64,000 bases of DNA from Amblyomma americanum. Lineage: Eukaryota > Arthropoda > Arachnida > Ixodida > Ixodidae. Position 1 is the stretch's first letter; every line of letters starts with the position of its first letter. Location of the stretch: positions 42,171,520-42,235,519 of the forward strand of contig NC_135505.1 in NCBI RefSeq assembly GCF_052857255.1. The letters are read 5' to 3'. The notes under the pieces are model-generated. The model was not told the origin of the DNA and made no database searches. It was given only the letters and a program-made list of their open reading frames with translations. Shown here piece by piece: positions 11,880-26,200 of the stretch. The translations under genes were made by a program, and so were the position numbers.

Positions 11880-12275
11880 AGAGAAAAACTTGATTTGGTT
11901 CATTAAGGGTTCAGCGTTCGGTCTTCATCTTCATCGCTGCAGACTCTTGACCTTCAAAGCAGGGTTGGGCCCCTAGTCCAGGGCTCCACTGAGTCGCGCT
12001 GCTTCGCTTGTGTGCTGCACCATTGCCCTTTGGGCGGCGAGCTCGCAGCTGGTGAGCCGGCTCGCCCACTGATCCGCACTCGGTATTTTGTGTTGGTGGA
12101 ACGTGTAGTTTCGCTTACACTCCCAGGTTATATGGTAAAGCGTCGGGGTTGCCCCACACCACGGGCATGTGTTCCTATACTGTGTAGGATACATATTGCT
12201 AAGTATATGTAGGTTAAAGAATGTTCCCGTTTGCAGCCTCCGCAAACTAGCTGCTTCTTATTTTTGTTTCGGCGG
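11880..12275 (-). mobile_element. LINE 3' end (I/Jockey-group), 5' truncated
   Basis: The minus frame LRRLQTGTFFNLHIL, CPWCGATPTLYHITWEC, AARLSGALD resembles the cysteine-rich C-terminal tail of tick LINE ORF2 proteins. A short 3' UTR follows, toward 11880. Nothing upstream of about 12275 fits ORF2, so the copy is heavily 5' truncated, as is usual for LINEs. Confidence 0.6.
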
Positions 12276-12279
12276 AGCA

Positions 12280-14090
12280 GACGTGCGCTCACCGTCTGCT
12301 GACATACGTAGGTGTCGCACTGTGCGAAAATTGGGGACAGCGTCGTGTCCTCATTCTCCTCTGTTTTTATCCGCAGGATCACGCACCAGCCAGGCAGACT
12401 TCTCTCTTCCCTTGTTAAGCTGGTCGATTTGGTGAAAATTTTTGTTTTCTGGAATTATTTTCTTTCTTAGCCCTGGGGTGCTCTGTTGCTTGACGAAAAA
12501 TGATAGCAAAATATTCAGTAGAAATTTATAAATTACGCTTCCTAGATGCGTGGTCGTCGAAGATTGTGAGGTAATTTCTTTGATTTCTTTGAAGCTTTCT
12601 CCGAGTTCAGTGCGGCATTTCTTTGACCAAAGCGCAAGTAGGAGGACAAAAACGAGGGAATAAACGTTAAGTTGCGCTCTCTGACCTTTCACATTTTCTG
12701 CGATTGGCATCACTCACATCTTCGGAATTTCGTAACGCATGAAAATAGAATGATTCCATTTGTCGCAAACGATTCCTGATACATTAAGGAGTGTAATTTA
12801 TCTCTCGATTTTCCTACACGTGCAGTACGTATTATGTTCGTTATTTTTGTAAGAAATGTTTCCATGTAACTATGCATGCATAAGTACATGATCATCTAAA
12901 AAAAGAAGTAATAGCGTCATCATACAGAACAGGGCTTTGGGAACATTCTGGCATAAAAAAAATTGAGTACATTCTGCTCAATTATTTAAGACCTTGAGGT
13001 GACTTGACGAGGGTGTTAATTATAATTACCCAAGAACTACACCAGGTATCGGTAAAAATAAAGAGCATTACTGAAACTAGCGTATAGTAATTTCATATTT
13101 GCACCAAATTCAGTTACATATATCGCGTGCATAAATAACGAAAACACTTTTCATTGCCGCGTCCCCTCTCAATCTCGCCACGTGTCTGTTAGCAGCACAC
13201 CTGCGGCTGCTTCTTTCCAAACAAGCTTCGCGATCGTGGACTACATCACGAAACATGACAGATACATGATGCAATGAAAAGGCATGTGGCTTTTAGCACA
13301 CTTAAGGTACGTTATTCTAAGCATGCCAACGTGACCGCGCAAGAACTTACCTGACTTCTTTCTACTGGAATCAAATAATTACGTCGTCATATCAAGAAAC
13401 AGTTTCAAGTAAATAATAAATGCCATAAAACGTGTCATTAAAACATGCTGTGCTATTAACAAAAGAACGCATTCCTTGGGGGCGAGTGAACCTGCCGGCG
13501 CCTCATGCACACCGGCTCAAGGTGATAAATGCGTGGCAGCTACATATGTGCTTTCTTTTTCCTTGCGCAGTAATAAGCGTACTATGCTGATGTTCAGGTG
13601 AATGAACGCAGTAACTTACATGCTATTAAGTACATTGAGTGGCAGTGCCGATCGACTCCCCGACTTCCCGTTTTAGTGCCCCGGCACATTCCCTGTTAGC
13701 CAGTTTCCTAATGCGGTATTTATCGCGAGAAGCCTATCGGGGCTAATTTAAATTTTCTTTTATGCTACTATACGCGGATCCAACAGTGACGCAGCTGATC
13801 AATACATGCTGCTTCTGCAGTGCGCAGGCATGATGCAGCCGCCGGTAGCTGCAGCAGCTGAGGTAGGCACGGGCAGGCGGAAACTGTTTTGCCTACCATG
13901 CGAAAGTCGCTGCTGACATCAGCGCCACCGCATCTTCGTGACGTCGCGGTGTGAAGCTCCGACGCGAAGCCAAATCCATCCATTTAATGCCCACGTGCAG
14001 TCAACGCACTTCGGTCCGCACTGTTTCGTTGGCGTACCTCACTTTGATCATCTTCTTTGTGTGGTGCGTCGACAGTGAGGCCTTTTTAGC
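12280..14090. other. Unassigned region upstream of the BEN gene
   Basis: No coding sequence or repeat recognised from 12280 to about 13700. The 300 bp before the BEN start codon is GC-richer, has an E-box CACGTG at 13992 and no obvious TATA box, so it may hold the promoter and 5' UTR. Confidence 0.3.
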
Positions 14091-14093
14091 ACA

Positions 14094-14292
14094 ATGCCTC
14101 CGACCGCTCCGACCTACGCGTACGTAGTGTATAAGGATGGCGGCAAGGCGATTGTCGCGATTAGTCTTATTAAGGTCTATGCGCCCAGCGATGTAAATGA
14201 TGTGCAGAAAAAAAAAGTATACTGGCGCTCCGAAGTCCCAGGCCGCGAAGCTGAGGAGGGCCACTACGACGGAGACGTCGTCGTCTTGGGAC
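14094..14292 (+). CDS. BEN gene exon 1 (start codon)
   Basis: ATG in the context CACAATG, 66 codons plus one base, donor GGGAC/GTAAGC. Encodes the N-terminal domain ending DGDVVVLG. The first in-frame ATG was chosen; the upstream sequence is non-coding. Confidence 0.75.
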
Positions 14293-17200
14293 GTAAGCAC
14301 ATCAATGCAGCATGCCCTTTTTCGAAAAAGTCTCTTCTCCCTGCTTTGCTGCATGCATTGACACCCTGCACCAATTGGCTACTGTTACTGCTACGAGTTA
14401 TAATCGCCTTTCGAGACTGGCAAAGCGACCGTGCGTTTTAACACAAGAAGCAGTTTTGCACTGGACCTAAGCAGTGTTGCTGAATAGCGGGAAAATTAGA
14501 GCGGCAGAAGGAAATCCCACATGCAAATCTGGAACATTTTGCGATCACGGTAAAACTGCTACTTCGGATACTGCTCTCATTGACAAGCTAGGCTGCGGAA
14601 GATATATCCTAGAGCAGCCGGTCGTTGAACCTGGCTACACAGCATTAGCAGTGGTATAGTACTTAGAATGTCTGTGCAATCGAAATGATGGGTGTTTCAC
14701 CTAAGATTTTCTTAGATTTTTTAAAATAGGCTTTCTGAATCAGCAGAGTGATTATTTTCTTCATGGCATTATTGTCAGCGTTGTAGTTCATCAGAATACA
14801 GCTTAGACTGCTAACTAGTGGGTTGCTAAAGTAGATAACTTTTTAACTGGTACTGTTAGCCTCCTTATGTATTGACAGGTGTAGAGACCACTGTATGTAA
14901 TATCAATATCAGTTGAGACTTTCGAACATGCAGTTACTCTCGGCGCTGTGGTCCAACAAATTTTGGCAACATCGCGCCAAAATAAATGCGCTTTCAGAGT
15001 AGGAAGTCTAGCAGTAATAGTTAAAAGTTAACTATTCTATATTAGTTAACCAGCTTACTAGTCTGCTAGTCTTAACTGTATTCTGATCCCGTACACTGCT
15101 GACAATAATGCTATGATAGCATTGCTCTAATAACTCAAAAAAGGCTATTCTTAAACACTGAGAACACCTTAGGCATAACACATATGCTGCTGTATTTTGT
15201 TAGGTGAGAGCTTGCATTGATTTCCATGTGCCTCGATGAGATGCAGTTTCTAATCTCACAAAGCAGGAACTTCGAAGACATGCCAGTGTTCTCTGACCGA
15301 ACCAATGTAAAAAAGTACATTTAAATTATGCATACATGTGAACGCCGAATTTAACGAACCTTCACTGTCTTTACTGGTGTGCGAGTTTAGAAGAGAAATT
15401 GAGTGTGCACACGTCAGTACTGTTGTGGCTGTTGTGCACATGTCGCGAACTGTAAAATCTTCAGAGACGGGGCTATAAGTTCATTAAAACTTACTCTCTC
15501 ACAGGAGTCACAGGCTCCTAGGGAGAGCACGTGGAAAGTCCCAGAGATGTAATTTTAAGAAATTTCTCAAGCATGTTTCTTTTCTGCCTCTTGCATATGG
15601 TTGAAAATGCTTATATTTTGTCAAGTTCAAAAACAGTTTTGAATCGCAAGAAATGTCCAAATCCAATGTCCTTGTTCTGTTCGTTCCATCTGTATAGTAT
15701 TAATAATTACAGTAGAAACACTCTCCACAATACACTTTGTCATGAAGATATAAGCACAACAGTAAGGTGAGGTTTTAAATAATGATGGTTCCTCACCTTC
15801 CGGTTGTAGTTCTTAGAGTTGGGTATGTGGGCTCAGAGGGGCGCTTAGTTGATTATAGGCTTTGCATTTAGTTTTAATGTATTCTTTGCTGCTACTTACT
15901 CCAACATTGTTATTTTGGAAGAAATATTTTGTGGAAAAAAGGGAAATTTTGGGCCGAGAAGAGGGGAAAAGCCAAGTAACTGAACAATATGGTTACTCTG
16001 GGCCTAACCTCATTGGCAGGGACAGCCTGAACCAGGGGTTGCATAAAGGCAATTCACATAGAAGGGATTGAGCGGTGTGGTGAAAAATTTTCACCTTGTT
16101 GGAACTTCGTTGCTCTGGCCGCTTGGACCGCTGCAACCACTTGAAACAGGTTTTTACACCGTAGCAGCAGAACTCTGAAGCATTTTCGCCTGCATGTGAA
16201 AAGGGCTTAAGAATACTTTTCCCACATGAGGAAGAGGGCAAAAAGATGGGGGTATTTATTTTTTGCTTCCCACGTGAAGTCTTCCTTGCTTGCTTGTTTG
16301 TAGTATTTATTGCAGTGCACTCTTCTTCCTTTACCGTGGAAGAAAAAAGAAATGCCTACACATTCCTGTTTCACAGTGACCAAAGCGGACCTTGCAGCAA
16401 GAATGGCTAAGCGCCATATGGCTGTCCCAGACGATATTTTTGAATGCAGCAGCGCTCATGGGCACACAGCACCCTCCAAGGTGGGGAATTCATTCCTAAT
16501 ATGAAATGTGCACCATGCTGTTGGTATGTTAATAAAATACTGCACATATTTTTTCCATCATTTTCTTTTTCCTACTCATTAGTTGGACCGAAAAGAAAAA
16601 AAAACGAAGTTGGCTGCTGCAAAAAAGGCAGCGATGGCCAAGATAATGAAAAAAATGCGCAAAGCCCAGTATTCTGAGTCTGACACGGGCAGTGATGATG
16701 ACTGTGATCTTGTGCCTAAGAGGCTGCTTCATGATGCCGAACAAAAAATTGATGCCCTCGAGAAGGAGCTAGAGTCGGCTGAGCAACGTTTTCAGGACGA
16801 GCGGCAACGCAACATCAGGTTGCAGGACCTCCTGGACAGCCGAATGAGTGAGTGAGATATCTGTAATGATAATCCGCGAAACTGTTTACAGAGGGAGGCA
16901 TTTTTCGAGACCAAAGAAATGTCCTTAGTCTACTCTGCTTGCTCTATCGTCCTTCAGTGGCTGAACACATTTGCAATCCATTTGTTCCCCCGAGGCGAAC
17001 ACAAGGTGATGATAATGCTGAATGGTTATGGTGCAAGGAGAGCTTGGGCCTATGAGTGCCGCGGCACAAACTAATCTTTAGTGCGAAAGCACTCATATGC
17101 TCGCCAGTGCTAAGAAAAACATTTTCTCACATTCGGACCTCGTGCCGTTGCCGAGCAACAGCAATGCAGCGTCATGCTTTTGGTTTAGCACTTCCTAGTA

Positions 17201-20200
17201 AATATCGCCACCTACTATTGTGAGGTTGCGCACAGCTGATTTGGAAGACGACAATGTAGCGCTTGTGCTATTGATAATTGACCGCCATTATCGCTATATA
17301 GAGGACAAAAACAACAATCGCTTCCTCCTGCCTGGATCTCGGTCTTCAAAAATGTCTCCTTTACGTGACGTTATGTACGGCGAAGCTTCAGGTTTGTGGC
17401 ACTGTCGTTTGAGGATGAGGATTTGCAGCAGAGAAATATTTATGTCACAATCGCTGGTGATTAAATTGCCGCAATAAGAACTCGGACCCAGAAGGTTTGT
17501 CGCTGCGTGTCCCTTCCCCCACCGCACCACTGTTACCTCTAGTGGAATAATACTTTGGCACCCCCACAGTTCGCTGGTCTGACAGCCGCGTGGATCAAAT
17601 TCAAGCTCAAAGGACTCTGCATAATGCAAAGTGGCGGCACTCGCAGTGCGTCCCCTACGTCGTGCCTAGCGTTCACACAGCTCCAGCAGGCGCACGCCGT
17701 GATGCGGAAACGGTTGGGCCGGCCGGGCATGGAGGCAAGGTGACGCGAGATGTCACAGCTTCCAAGGAGCAGTTAGTTCGGGGTGCCGCCGCCAGGTGCA
17801 GCAGTTCAAGGAAAAAATGAGGAGAAAAAGTGCTTTCCGCTGTTTTCATGCAAAAAACAATGCAGTTTGACTCGACTTAGGAACACCAGCTTTCATTCCA
17901 GTGCAAAATTAGACCGCCTAAAATTTAATGCAGTATTCCTTTAAATTTGATTCCGAATACTGCATGCCTCATTTGCATATTGCAAATTCTGTTGCTTGTC
18001 ACATTTCTGTTAACTGGTACGTCATTGATATGCGCCCATGATTTCTGCAGAAGCGTTGGAGACGTCCTTCGAGAAGGCCTTGATGTACGCCAAGGAGCCA
18101 GCAAGTCCGAGGCGGCCTGTCAAAGTATGTAATGTGGAATGTTTACGTGGCTTTTTGCTGTTAGTTACTGTGTACAAAATTGACATGAAGATATGGCTCG
18201 CCAACAGCTTCTACCAACGTTAAGTGCTAAAAACAAAGCACAGGAATACGGTGTCATTTCATTGCAGGTTATAGCTATATTTAAATTTCCTCTTTGCATA
18301 GATTTTCTTGTCATAAGCATTGATAAGCTTTTAGTGGCATTGCAGTGTAATGGGAGAAGGTAAACGAATTATTGAACAGCAGTATCTTTGGTGGTCATTT
18401 TTAGTGGTGGTTGGGTGTCTCGAACTGCATAGATTGCCAGAGACTTGCGTAAGGAAGGAATTCCCTGAAATGTATACAGTCTTTGTCAAAGTTTGGAGCC
18501 AAAGGGGTTTGCTTCTAACCATGCAGAAGGGCTCTTGTGGCATCCTTGTAAGTGCTGCCATTGGGGGGGGGGGGGGGGTGTAAAGACGAGATTTTGTCTC
18601 ACTTCACGAGATATGCAACATTGGTGATGCATAACAAGCCACATGGCATGGCCCAGAAGCAAACACCTTGGGCTTTGAACTCTTGGCACGGGCTACCTGG
18701 TTGCTTCCACCTTCAAAAAAACAATGGTTTACAATACGAGCCATACGCATGCACAGTTGGCAGGCGACACATTGGCCAGGCTGGTACATATTAACATTGC
18801 AGAGCAGAAACAAGGCATTGTAGACTTTTTGCTTTCTTTAATGTTGAAATGTAAGCAGCCTGAGTAGAAGTAGTACAGTCGGGATTGGAGACTTTTGACC
18901 CTTAGGTGTAACCTTAAGAGACAGGAAGCGGGTACAGTGGATGAGGGAACAAACTCGTGTAAATGACATCCTAGTCGAAATCAAGAGTAAGAAATGGGCT
19001 TGGGCAGGGCATAAACTGCGAAGGCAAGATAACCGCTGGTCCTTGAGGATAACGGAGTGGATTCGAAGAGAAGGCAAGCGTAGCAGGGGGCGGCAGAAGG
19101 TTAGGTGTGCGGATGAGATTAAGAAGGTTGCAGGCACAGGGTGGGCACAGCTGGCAAGGGACAGGGTTAATTGGAGAGACATGGGAGAGGCCTTTGCCCT
19201 GCAGTGGGTGTAGTAAGGCTGATGATGATGATGATGATGATGAAGGTAGTTTTATACCCCTGTCAAGCGGGCAAGTTAAGTGCACTTACGGGGAGTGCAC
19301 TTCGGGACCTTGAGTCACACTTTAGGCAACGCGCTTCTTAACGGGAAAACAGAGTGCACTCGCAGCAAAAAAAAAATGGCGACGGAATAAGAGCGCGTTT
19401 TTTAAAGATGTAAATTAACAAGAGAAAGCTGCTAAAAAGCGATTGTTTTAAGTAGAATTATAAATAAAAACAAACTTCATCTATTTGTCTCAACAAAATA
19501 CGAAGATGTCTTTATTATAAATGTGTTGCAAGTCAATGCTGGCCAAGACGAATGCCTAGCCAATCCAAAACAACATGGCGGCGTTCGGCGAGGCGGCAGT
19601 TGATGCTGCTAGAACAGAATATGAGCGAGTTCTAGGCTATTATCTGTGCGCGAGAGCCCGGCGTCAACGGCAAGAACAACAACTAGACGATGACTTTGAA
19701 GAAGCAGAAACAACTTTCAGGTACTTGGAGGATCAACTCATGGCGAACAATTTCGCCATCCTGACCGTCCTAGCAGAGTATTATCCTTCCACCCATCGGG
19801 AACGGAGGCGCTATGTGAGGAGTGACACATGGTTTGAGGACACTTTACCCAACCTAAGCGAATTTCATTTCAGACAAGTGCTACGTGTGTCTCCCTCCAC
19901 CTTTCGGTACATAGTGCAATCGTGCCGCCCGGTCCTTGAGCGGCAAACCACCAACATGATGACGCCGATCTATGTGCAAAAACGTGTCGCAGTGGGGCTA
20001 TACCGCTTGTGCTCTAGCGCCGAGGACAGAACGATTGCCCACCTCTTCGGAATAGGTCGCTCCACTGTGAATGTTCTACATCAAGAATTCTGTGTCGCCG
20101 TGGGTGGACCTGCTTGAAGGGGAATGGTTACAAATGATACATCCCAACAAAATGAGTGCCCACATGCGTGAATTCTACGCCTTCACAGGCTTTCCGCAAG

Positions 20201-23200
20201 CCATCGGCGCCTTGGATGGCTGCCACTTTCCTGACTCGCCGCCGAAAGAGCATGCCACGGACTATTACAACTACAAAGGCTGGTAGGTCCCTTCGCCTCT
20301 GGCAGACTAAATTTTGCAATTAGCGCAACATCATTATGACGTAGAAATGAATGGCAGTTTTCTTCGCAGTTAAGGGTTCATGCGGGATTCTATAGGGGAT
20401 GATATATACATATCGGGCATTGTATATGTAAAGATGCAAAAGTTGCCTACTACCTAGCAGCATGCTTGCTTAATAGTATCAACGTGTTTATGATGGAATA
20501 TTAAGAGCCATGGCAGATGACGTGTGCGTAACTCAATACTGCACATGCATCTGCACCGTTTCTGACAGATATACGATTTGCATAATTTGTAACACTATGT
20601 GCCTCCTGTTGTATATGTGCATTTATATGTGCCAGTTTAAAATGTTCCCTGTTGAATGCTTTCAGTATAAATATTGCTCGCAGGAGTCATCCTAATAATA
20701 TTCTGTTTTACTTTATGCAGCAAATTACAGTCAACACACTTGTCTGCAGTGCTGAAGCAGTGAGCTTCAGTTCAGAGAAATTTAACTTCTAGCTTGGCAA
20801 CAGTACAATCACTACAGTGCAAGTCACATGGCAGTTTGTATGCCTGTGCACCTTCAATGCTGATCGCCTGCTTAAAAATTGCAATTCCTATAGGCAACAG
20901 GGAGTCATTTCAGTGCTCTAGACAACTGTGGTGAAGACTACTTCCATGCGTATCTTCATAGCAATTGCTGATGAACCCACGTTTACTTTCCCACACAGGT
21001 ACAGCATCATACTCCTGGCAGTAGTGGATCACAAATACCATTTTCGGTATATAAACGTTGGAAGTCCCGGAAGGTGCCATGATGCCAGTGTTTATGGCCG
21101 ATCGAAGCTGCATACGCTAATCGAGAATGGGACCTTCAGCACTCCCATGGCAATGATAGAAGGTACCAGTGTTCCACCGATTCTTTTGTGTGATCAGGCA
21201 TTTCCCTTGTCACCGAACCTGCAAAAGCCATTTCCAAATGCTCAGCCTGGAAGCAGTGAAGCAGTGTTCAACTACAATCTTTCAAAGACTAGGAGGATTG
21301 TCGAGAATGGTTTCGGGAGGCTAAACGCACGCTTTCGCTTTTTGATAAAGAGGATGGAGTGCCGGCTGAACAAGGCCAAACTGGCTATTCGAGCTGCTTG
21401 TGTACTTCACAATATCTGTGAGGCAATGAAAGACAGTGTAGAGCCCCAGTGGGAAAGTGAGGCACGTGCATTGGACTTGTATGCACAGCCATCACGCAAC
21501 ACAGGAGAGTGCAGTGGGGGAGGGCAAGAGGTAAGGCACGCCCTAGCAAACTATTTTTGGAAAGAGGCCCAGCACGCGCCATGACTGAGTGCAACAGGAA
21601 CCAAGCTGAAGCGAAGCACGCATTTTTGATTGTGTCACTATGTTTTTTTTAAAGACAACTGCTACATCTTGCTCTTCGACTAATGTGGCAGTTTTGGTGT
21701 GACATGACTTGAAAAATAAAGCCCAACCCAAGGCATACACAGAGGAAAGTAAAAAAGGATACGAGGATGTCAACGAGAGCAGAGCTCTGTCTTTACCTGG
21801 AAAACGAACTGTAGCGCAACAGAATGGCAACACGCAGTGAGAGCGCTCGTGCACCGTGTCTGCATTCTATTGTCTTGTTCTCCGCTGGGCTAGTTTGCTT
21901 TTCAGACCATCAACCAACAAGCTTCAAACGCCATGTTGCCATTATCTGGCTAAAAAATATTTAAAATGTGCATTTGAGTTGTCACGCCAATAAAAAAAGG
22001 ACTGCAAGGGCACACACCATGCTTGGCATCAATTATTTATTTATACATTTTTTGCATTATTTCGAGAAGCTTGTCTTCCCGAGCTTTGCTCCTCTTCAGG
22101 ATCTCGAGCCGCTCCCTTTGTATTGCCACAGTCTCGGTTCTGTGGCGCTCTAGTGAGCAGCGCAGTTGACGCTGCTCGTCCAACAAGTCTGAAAGCAGTC
22201 TTGTGGGAGGAGCCAGCCTTTTTTTCTTTGCAGCTGTTGCTGTAGGGGCCGCAGGTTCCTCTTCAGTGCCAGAATCCAGTGGTGAGGCTTCCACCTCGGG
22301 ACACTCTGAGCTTCGCTCAGAAAGTGAGTCAGTAGGTGTGTCTGAGGGCTGGCCCACTCCACCGTGCACCATGCCATTGAACAGCTGAAGAAAAAATAAA
22401 AACGTTGTTGTGTGCAAAAAAAAAGTGCAAGCATAAACAAACATCTGCGAACAAAATATGTGCTCATGGAGTGATGGCTTCTGCTATTCTGCTGACAATA
22501 AATGTAGCATTTGTCATTTTACTCGGTGTTCCTAGTTCATCCATATTCATAATGTTTTCAAACATGCATAAGAGCATGAACCAACTTGCCAAACCCTGAA
22601 TTTTGAGCCAACAAAATATATGTTGCACTGAATGTGAATGCGACCGCCAGTGCATCGTGCTATACCAACTCGACTGGCTGACACCTGCACCAGTTACTAC
22701 CGAACGATGTTACGGTGAATACCTCCTCTGGAGAGGTGCCATCAATGGCACTACATCCACTTTCTTCCATGAGGATGGAATCATTGGCTGGCAGCGATCC
22801 AAGGAACCGGTGGAGGTCCCAGTAAAACTTCCATTGCATTCCGCCAGACCCGGTCTTTGTGCCTGCCCTGGTCAGTAGCCTGAACTGGAATTTTTCAAAA
22901 TGACGCCATAGTTTGCTGCAATGTTTGCAGCAATGCACAACCGCAATACTTTCTTTGTAGTTAGCGGAAATAAAGCAGACCGAAAATGTTAATTCTGTGG
23001 CGTAACTGCTGCGACAAGCAATTTTTGAGTCGCCGCTTTGGCTTTCGGCTGCTGAGCCACAATCGAATCCCGTCAGCTACTCCTGCTTTTATATGGCGAA
23101 CTGCAAAAACGTGCGAGCGCTGTACAACGCCATTGCACGTTAGGGAACCCCAGGTGGTCAAAATTAATCCGAGACTGTTCACAATGCCTTCTTTAGTGGC

Positions 23201-26200
23201 CCACGTGCAGCTTTGGGACAAACACAAATGCCAACAAAAGAGTCCGACATAACAGACGACGAATACATGAAATAATTCAGCTGCCTCAAGTAAAACAGAT
23301 GTACAATGACGCTGTTAAGTAGAATATAAGTTAGCTTTTACCTGTATTTGTTGCTCATGTTCTGGATCTTTTTTTTTTACTTCCTTCGTGCTTTTCACGA
23401 CTCCCACTGCACGGAGCCGTTCAGAGATGGCCATATACACCTTGAGGTTTCTTTTGGCACCGCGCAGATCTGGCAACACATCTTCCCATATATTAATCAG
23501 CGCACGCGTCTCCTCGTCTGTCCAAGTCGTGCGCTCTTCGCTTTGGCAGCTCTCCTCATTTTGAGCTGCCATATTCAACACAATTAAGGCACAATTTCAA
23601 AGGACAGGCGACGGCGAGCTTCCAAGAGCAGTCACGCAAAGCGGCACAAAGACGGCGAGTTCGCTTTGTAGCTGTACAGCAAAATACCACGCACACGGCT
23701 CAAAGGACGACCGGCCTGGTCCGCACGCTTTCACACCAACATAAACACGAACTGAATGAACATGGCGGCGCCGCAGTGCCGCATCATTCGGGCGCCGTTA
23801 GTTGCGTACATGATAAACTCGTTTCTTTATTGTGCGGTTTCGTTTCTCGCTAAACACAAATTATATTGTTAAAAGCTGTTTAATAACTGAAATGAACTTC
23901 TGTGTCCTTTTTCTATGCATTACATTTTGCGTCGTTGAAAGCGTTGGCGGCGAGGCTACGCACTCGGCCAGTAAAGTGCGTTCCGTGAACGTACTCCGAC
24001 TTGAGTGCACTCATCTGAGAGTACACTCCGCTGCGACGTTAAGATTTGGGAAAGTGCACTTAAAAACCGAGTGCACTCGCCGTAAGTGCACTTAACTTGC
24101 CCGCTTGACAGGGGTATTATTCTTGCTCTGTTGTGATTGACACCTGCCAACTTGCCCAACTTCTCACATTACATTTTATGCACAAAACTTCCATGACAAG
24201 CTAGGCAGTCGGAATTAATTTTCTTGTTAGATATCAAAGTGCTTGCCTGTGTTGTTTTTATCCCACGACATATGTGCTGAGTTTACTGCGTCTTTGCATG
24301 AAAGGAATCCTGTCCATCATACTTGCGGATCACTAGCTCTCCTGCTGTTCTTGAGCTCTTTTGTTTCAGTTTAGTGCATGCATGGGATACTGGGCTGCTG
24401 AAATGGAGACAACCCGTGTAGTTCAAGGAGATGAATACTGACACTCCCATTGCTTCGCCTTGGCTACAGTGCAAAGTATGAAGATTGTGCATGCAGGCAA
24501 CATGAAACAAAGAGCTGTGTAGTCTAAAATGGTTAGCTGAGGCCCAGGAACCGAATGCCAAGACTGCTGCTTGTCAGTCTTCCCGTGATGCTACAACTGT
24601 TTGAAGGAATCAGTGGTTTTGTGAGCTATGTTTGACCATTGAGAAAGATGAGAAAAATCAGCACACATGAGTAGAGCTACATTAATGCCTGAAGTTATAT
24701 TCTACCGGCTCAAAGAGCCTGAAAATGAAGAAAAAATGTTAGGCTGACTCCTCCAAGTAGCAGTACTTCAGTCCAAGCTCTTTTGCTAGCAAGCCCTCAC
24801 ACACTTGTGATATAAATGCTGTTGTGTACAATTTAATTTTGGTGTCGCCACGTTTGCTGGAAATTTTGGGAAACTGGCCGACACCAGCGCTCGTACGTTC
24901 ATGAGCACATCATCAGTATTCGATGCTTTTTGCACTGCTGTACCTTTTCCTCTCACCGAACACGTGCTGAACATGTTGAAGCGCTCTTGAAAAGGCTCTG
25001 CACGGAGGAACTCTTATGCAAAAGAGCTAGTCATAGTGCAGGGTCGGACACTTGAGGCAAATGGTTCGTAAATGGCTGTCGTAGCACTGAGCCTGCTGAC
25101 ACAATGTCACATGCTAGCTTTGTATTGAAATTAGTCGCAGTTGCAATAACACAGTAGTCTTACATTTTGCAGAATGTGATGAATCGGAGTACATCACCGT
25201 CACCATTGCTGGATGAGGAGGTTGAGGTATGTGAGCTGCTTAACCATTTTTCTATAGAAACCACAGCAGAATTAGGCTTGTCTGCAGTGTAAATAGTGTA
25301 GTCAAGTAAAAGTTCGATTTTGTATTGACTGGTAATTATTCTGTCAACAATTTTTCTATGCAGGAAAGCTGAGTTTCTGCTTTGGTATTGTTGACTATTG
25401 CAGTTTATGTTTGTTAAGTATCTCATTGCTTTAGGGTTATGACTAAATAGGCATGTGGTTTGAACTTGCACCATGCTGCCATATGGGTGAGGACTATTCT
25501 GCGTTTCATTGCTTTAGAAATGCAAGAGCTGTACTGCTGTTAGTGTTGAATATGTAAATCTTGTACAATGTAGAAAATGCAGTGATGGCATAGAGCATCC
25601 ACCTAGCTTGCAAGAATACCAGTGTTTGAACCCCGGTGACGTGTAGTTTTCCACTGGATAAAAGAAGTAATGGCGTACCGAGAACTGCATAAGCAGGCCT
25701 GGGGTGCGGCCTGATCTCGATGACCAGAACGGACAATGCGAACTCTCAAGAGAACAAGATTTGGCCGCCCTAGTGTAGTAATTGGCGTCAAAACCTCCTA
25801 TTTGAGTGCACCCGTTACCCCTCTGCCCTTAGTTCCCAGCAGCTGCGGAGCAACTGACCAAGGCAGCAGGCAGACCTCCACTGTGCTAAAAATCTCAGGC
25901 TCCGGACGGGCCGCCTTCGAAAACTGAACCTGGCAGCATTTATTTCAAGCCTTATTCAGTAAAGCTAACCTAGCAGTGCTGTTTGAGGAACTAGCAGGCA
26001 TTAAATGGGATGTCAATAATGCTTGGAAGGCTAGGAGGACAGAGGAGGCATGTGCAGTATTAAAGGGTGGGCACAAACTTCGTTATTGTGGATTAGCAGA
26101 CAGATGAGAACCATTATTTGGAAGGTGTACAGTTGTCCACACCCCTGTCTAGAGCACTGGTTATGGTTATGGTGCCCAGCTGTTGACCCCGAAAAATGGA

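Larger units (their letters stand above)
19255..24116 (+). mobile_element. Complete PIF/Harbinger DNA transposon
   Basis: 4862 bp bounded by inverted terminal repeats that match at 46 of the first 47 bp (outermost TACCCCTGTCAAGCGGGCAA) and flanked on both sides by TTA (19252-19254, 24117-24119), the usual Harbinger target duplication. Holds a HARBI1-like DDE transposase on + and a Myb/SANT-like gene on -, the standard two-gene layout. The transposase has one apparent frameshift. Sits in BEN intron 4. Confidence 0.93.

Noticed and set aside
18561..18581. G-run as a structural element
   Set aside because: A simple homopolymer, one of several in the window (also 44771, 58448, 63791).
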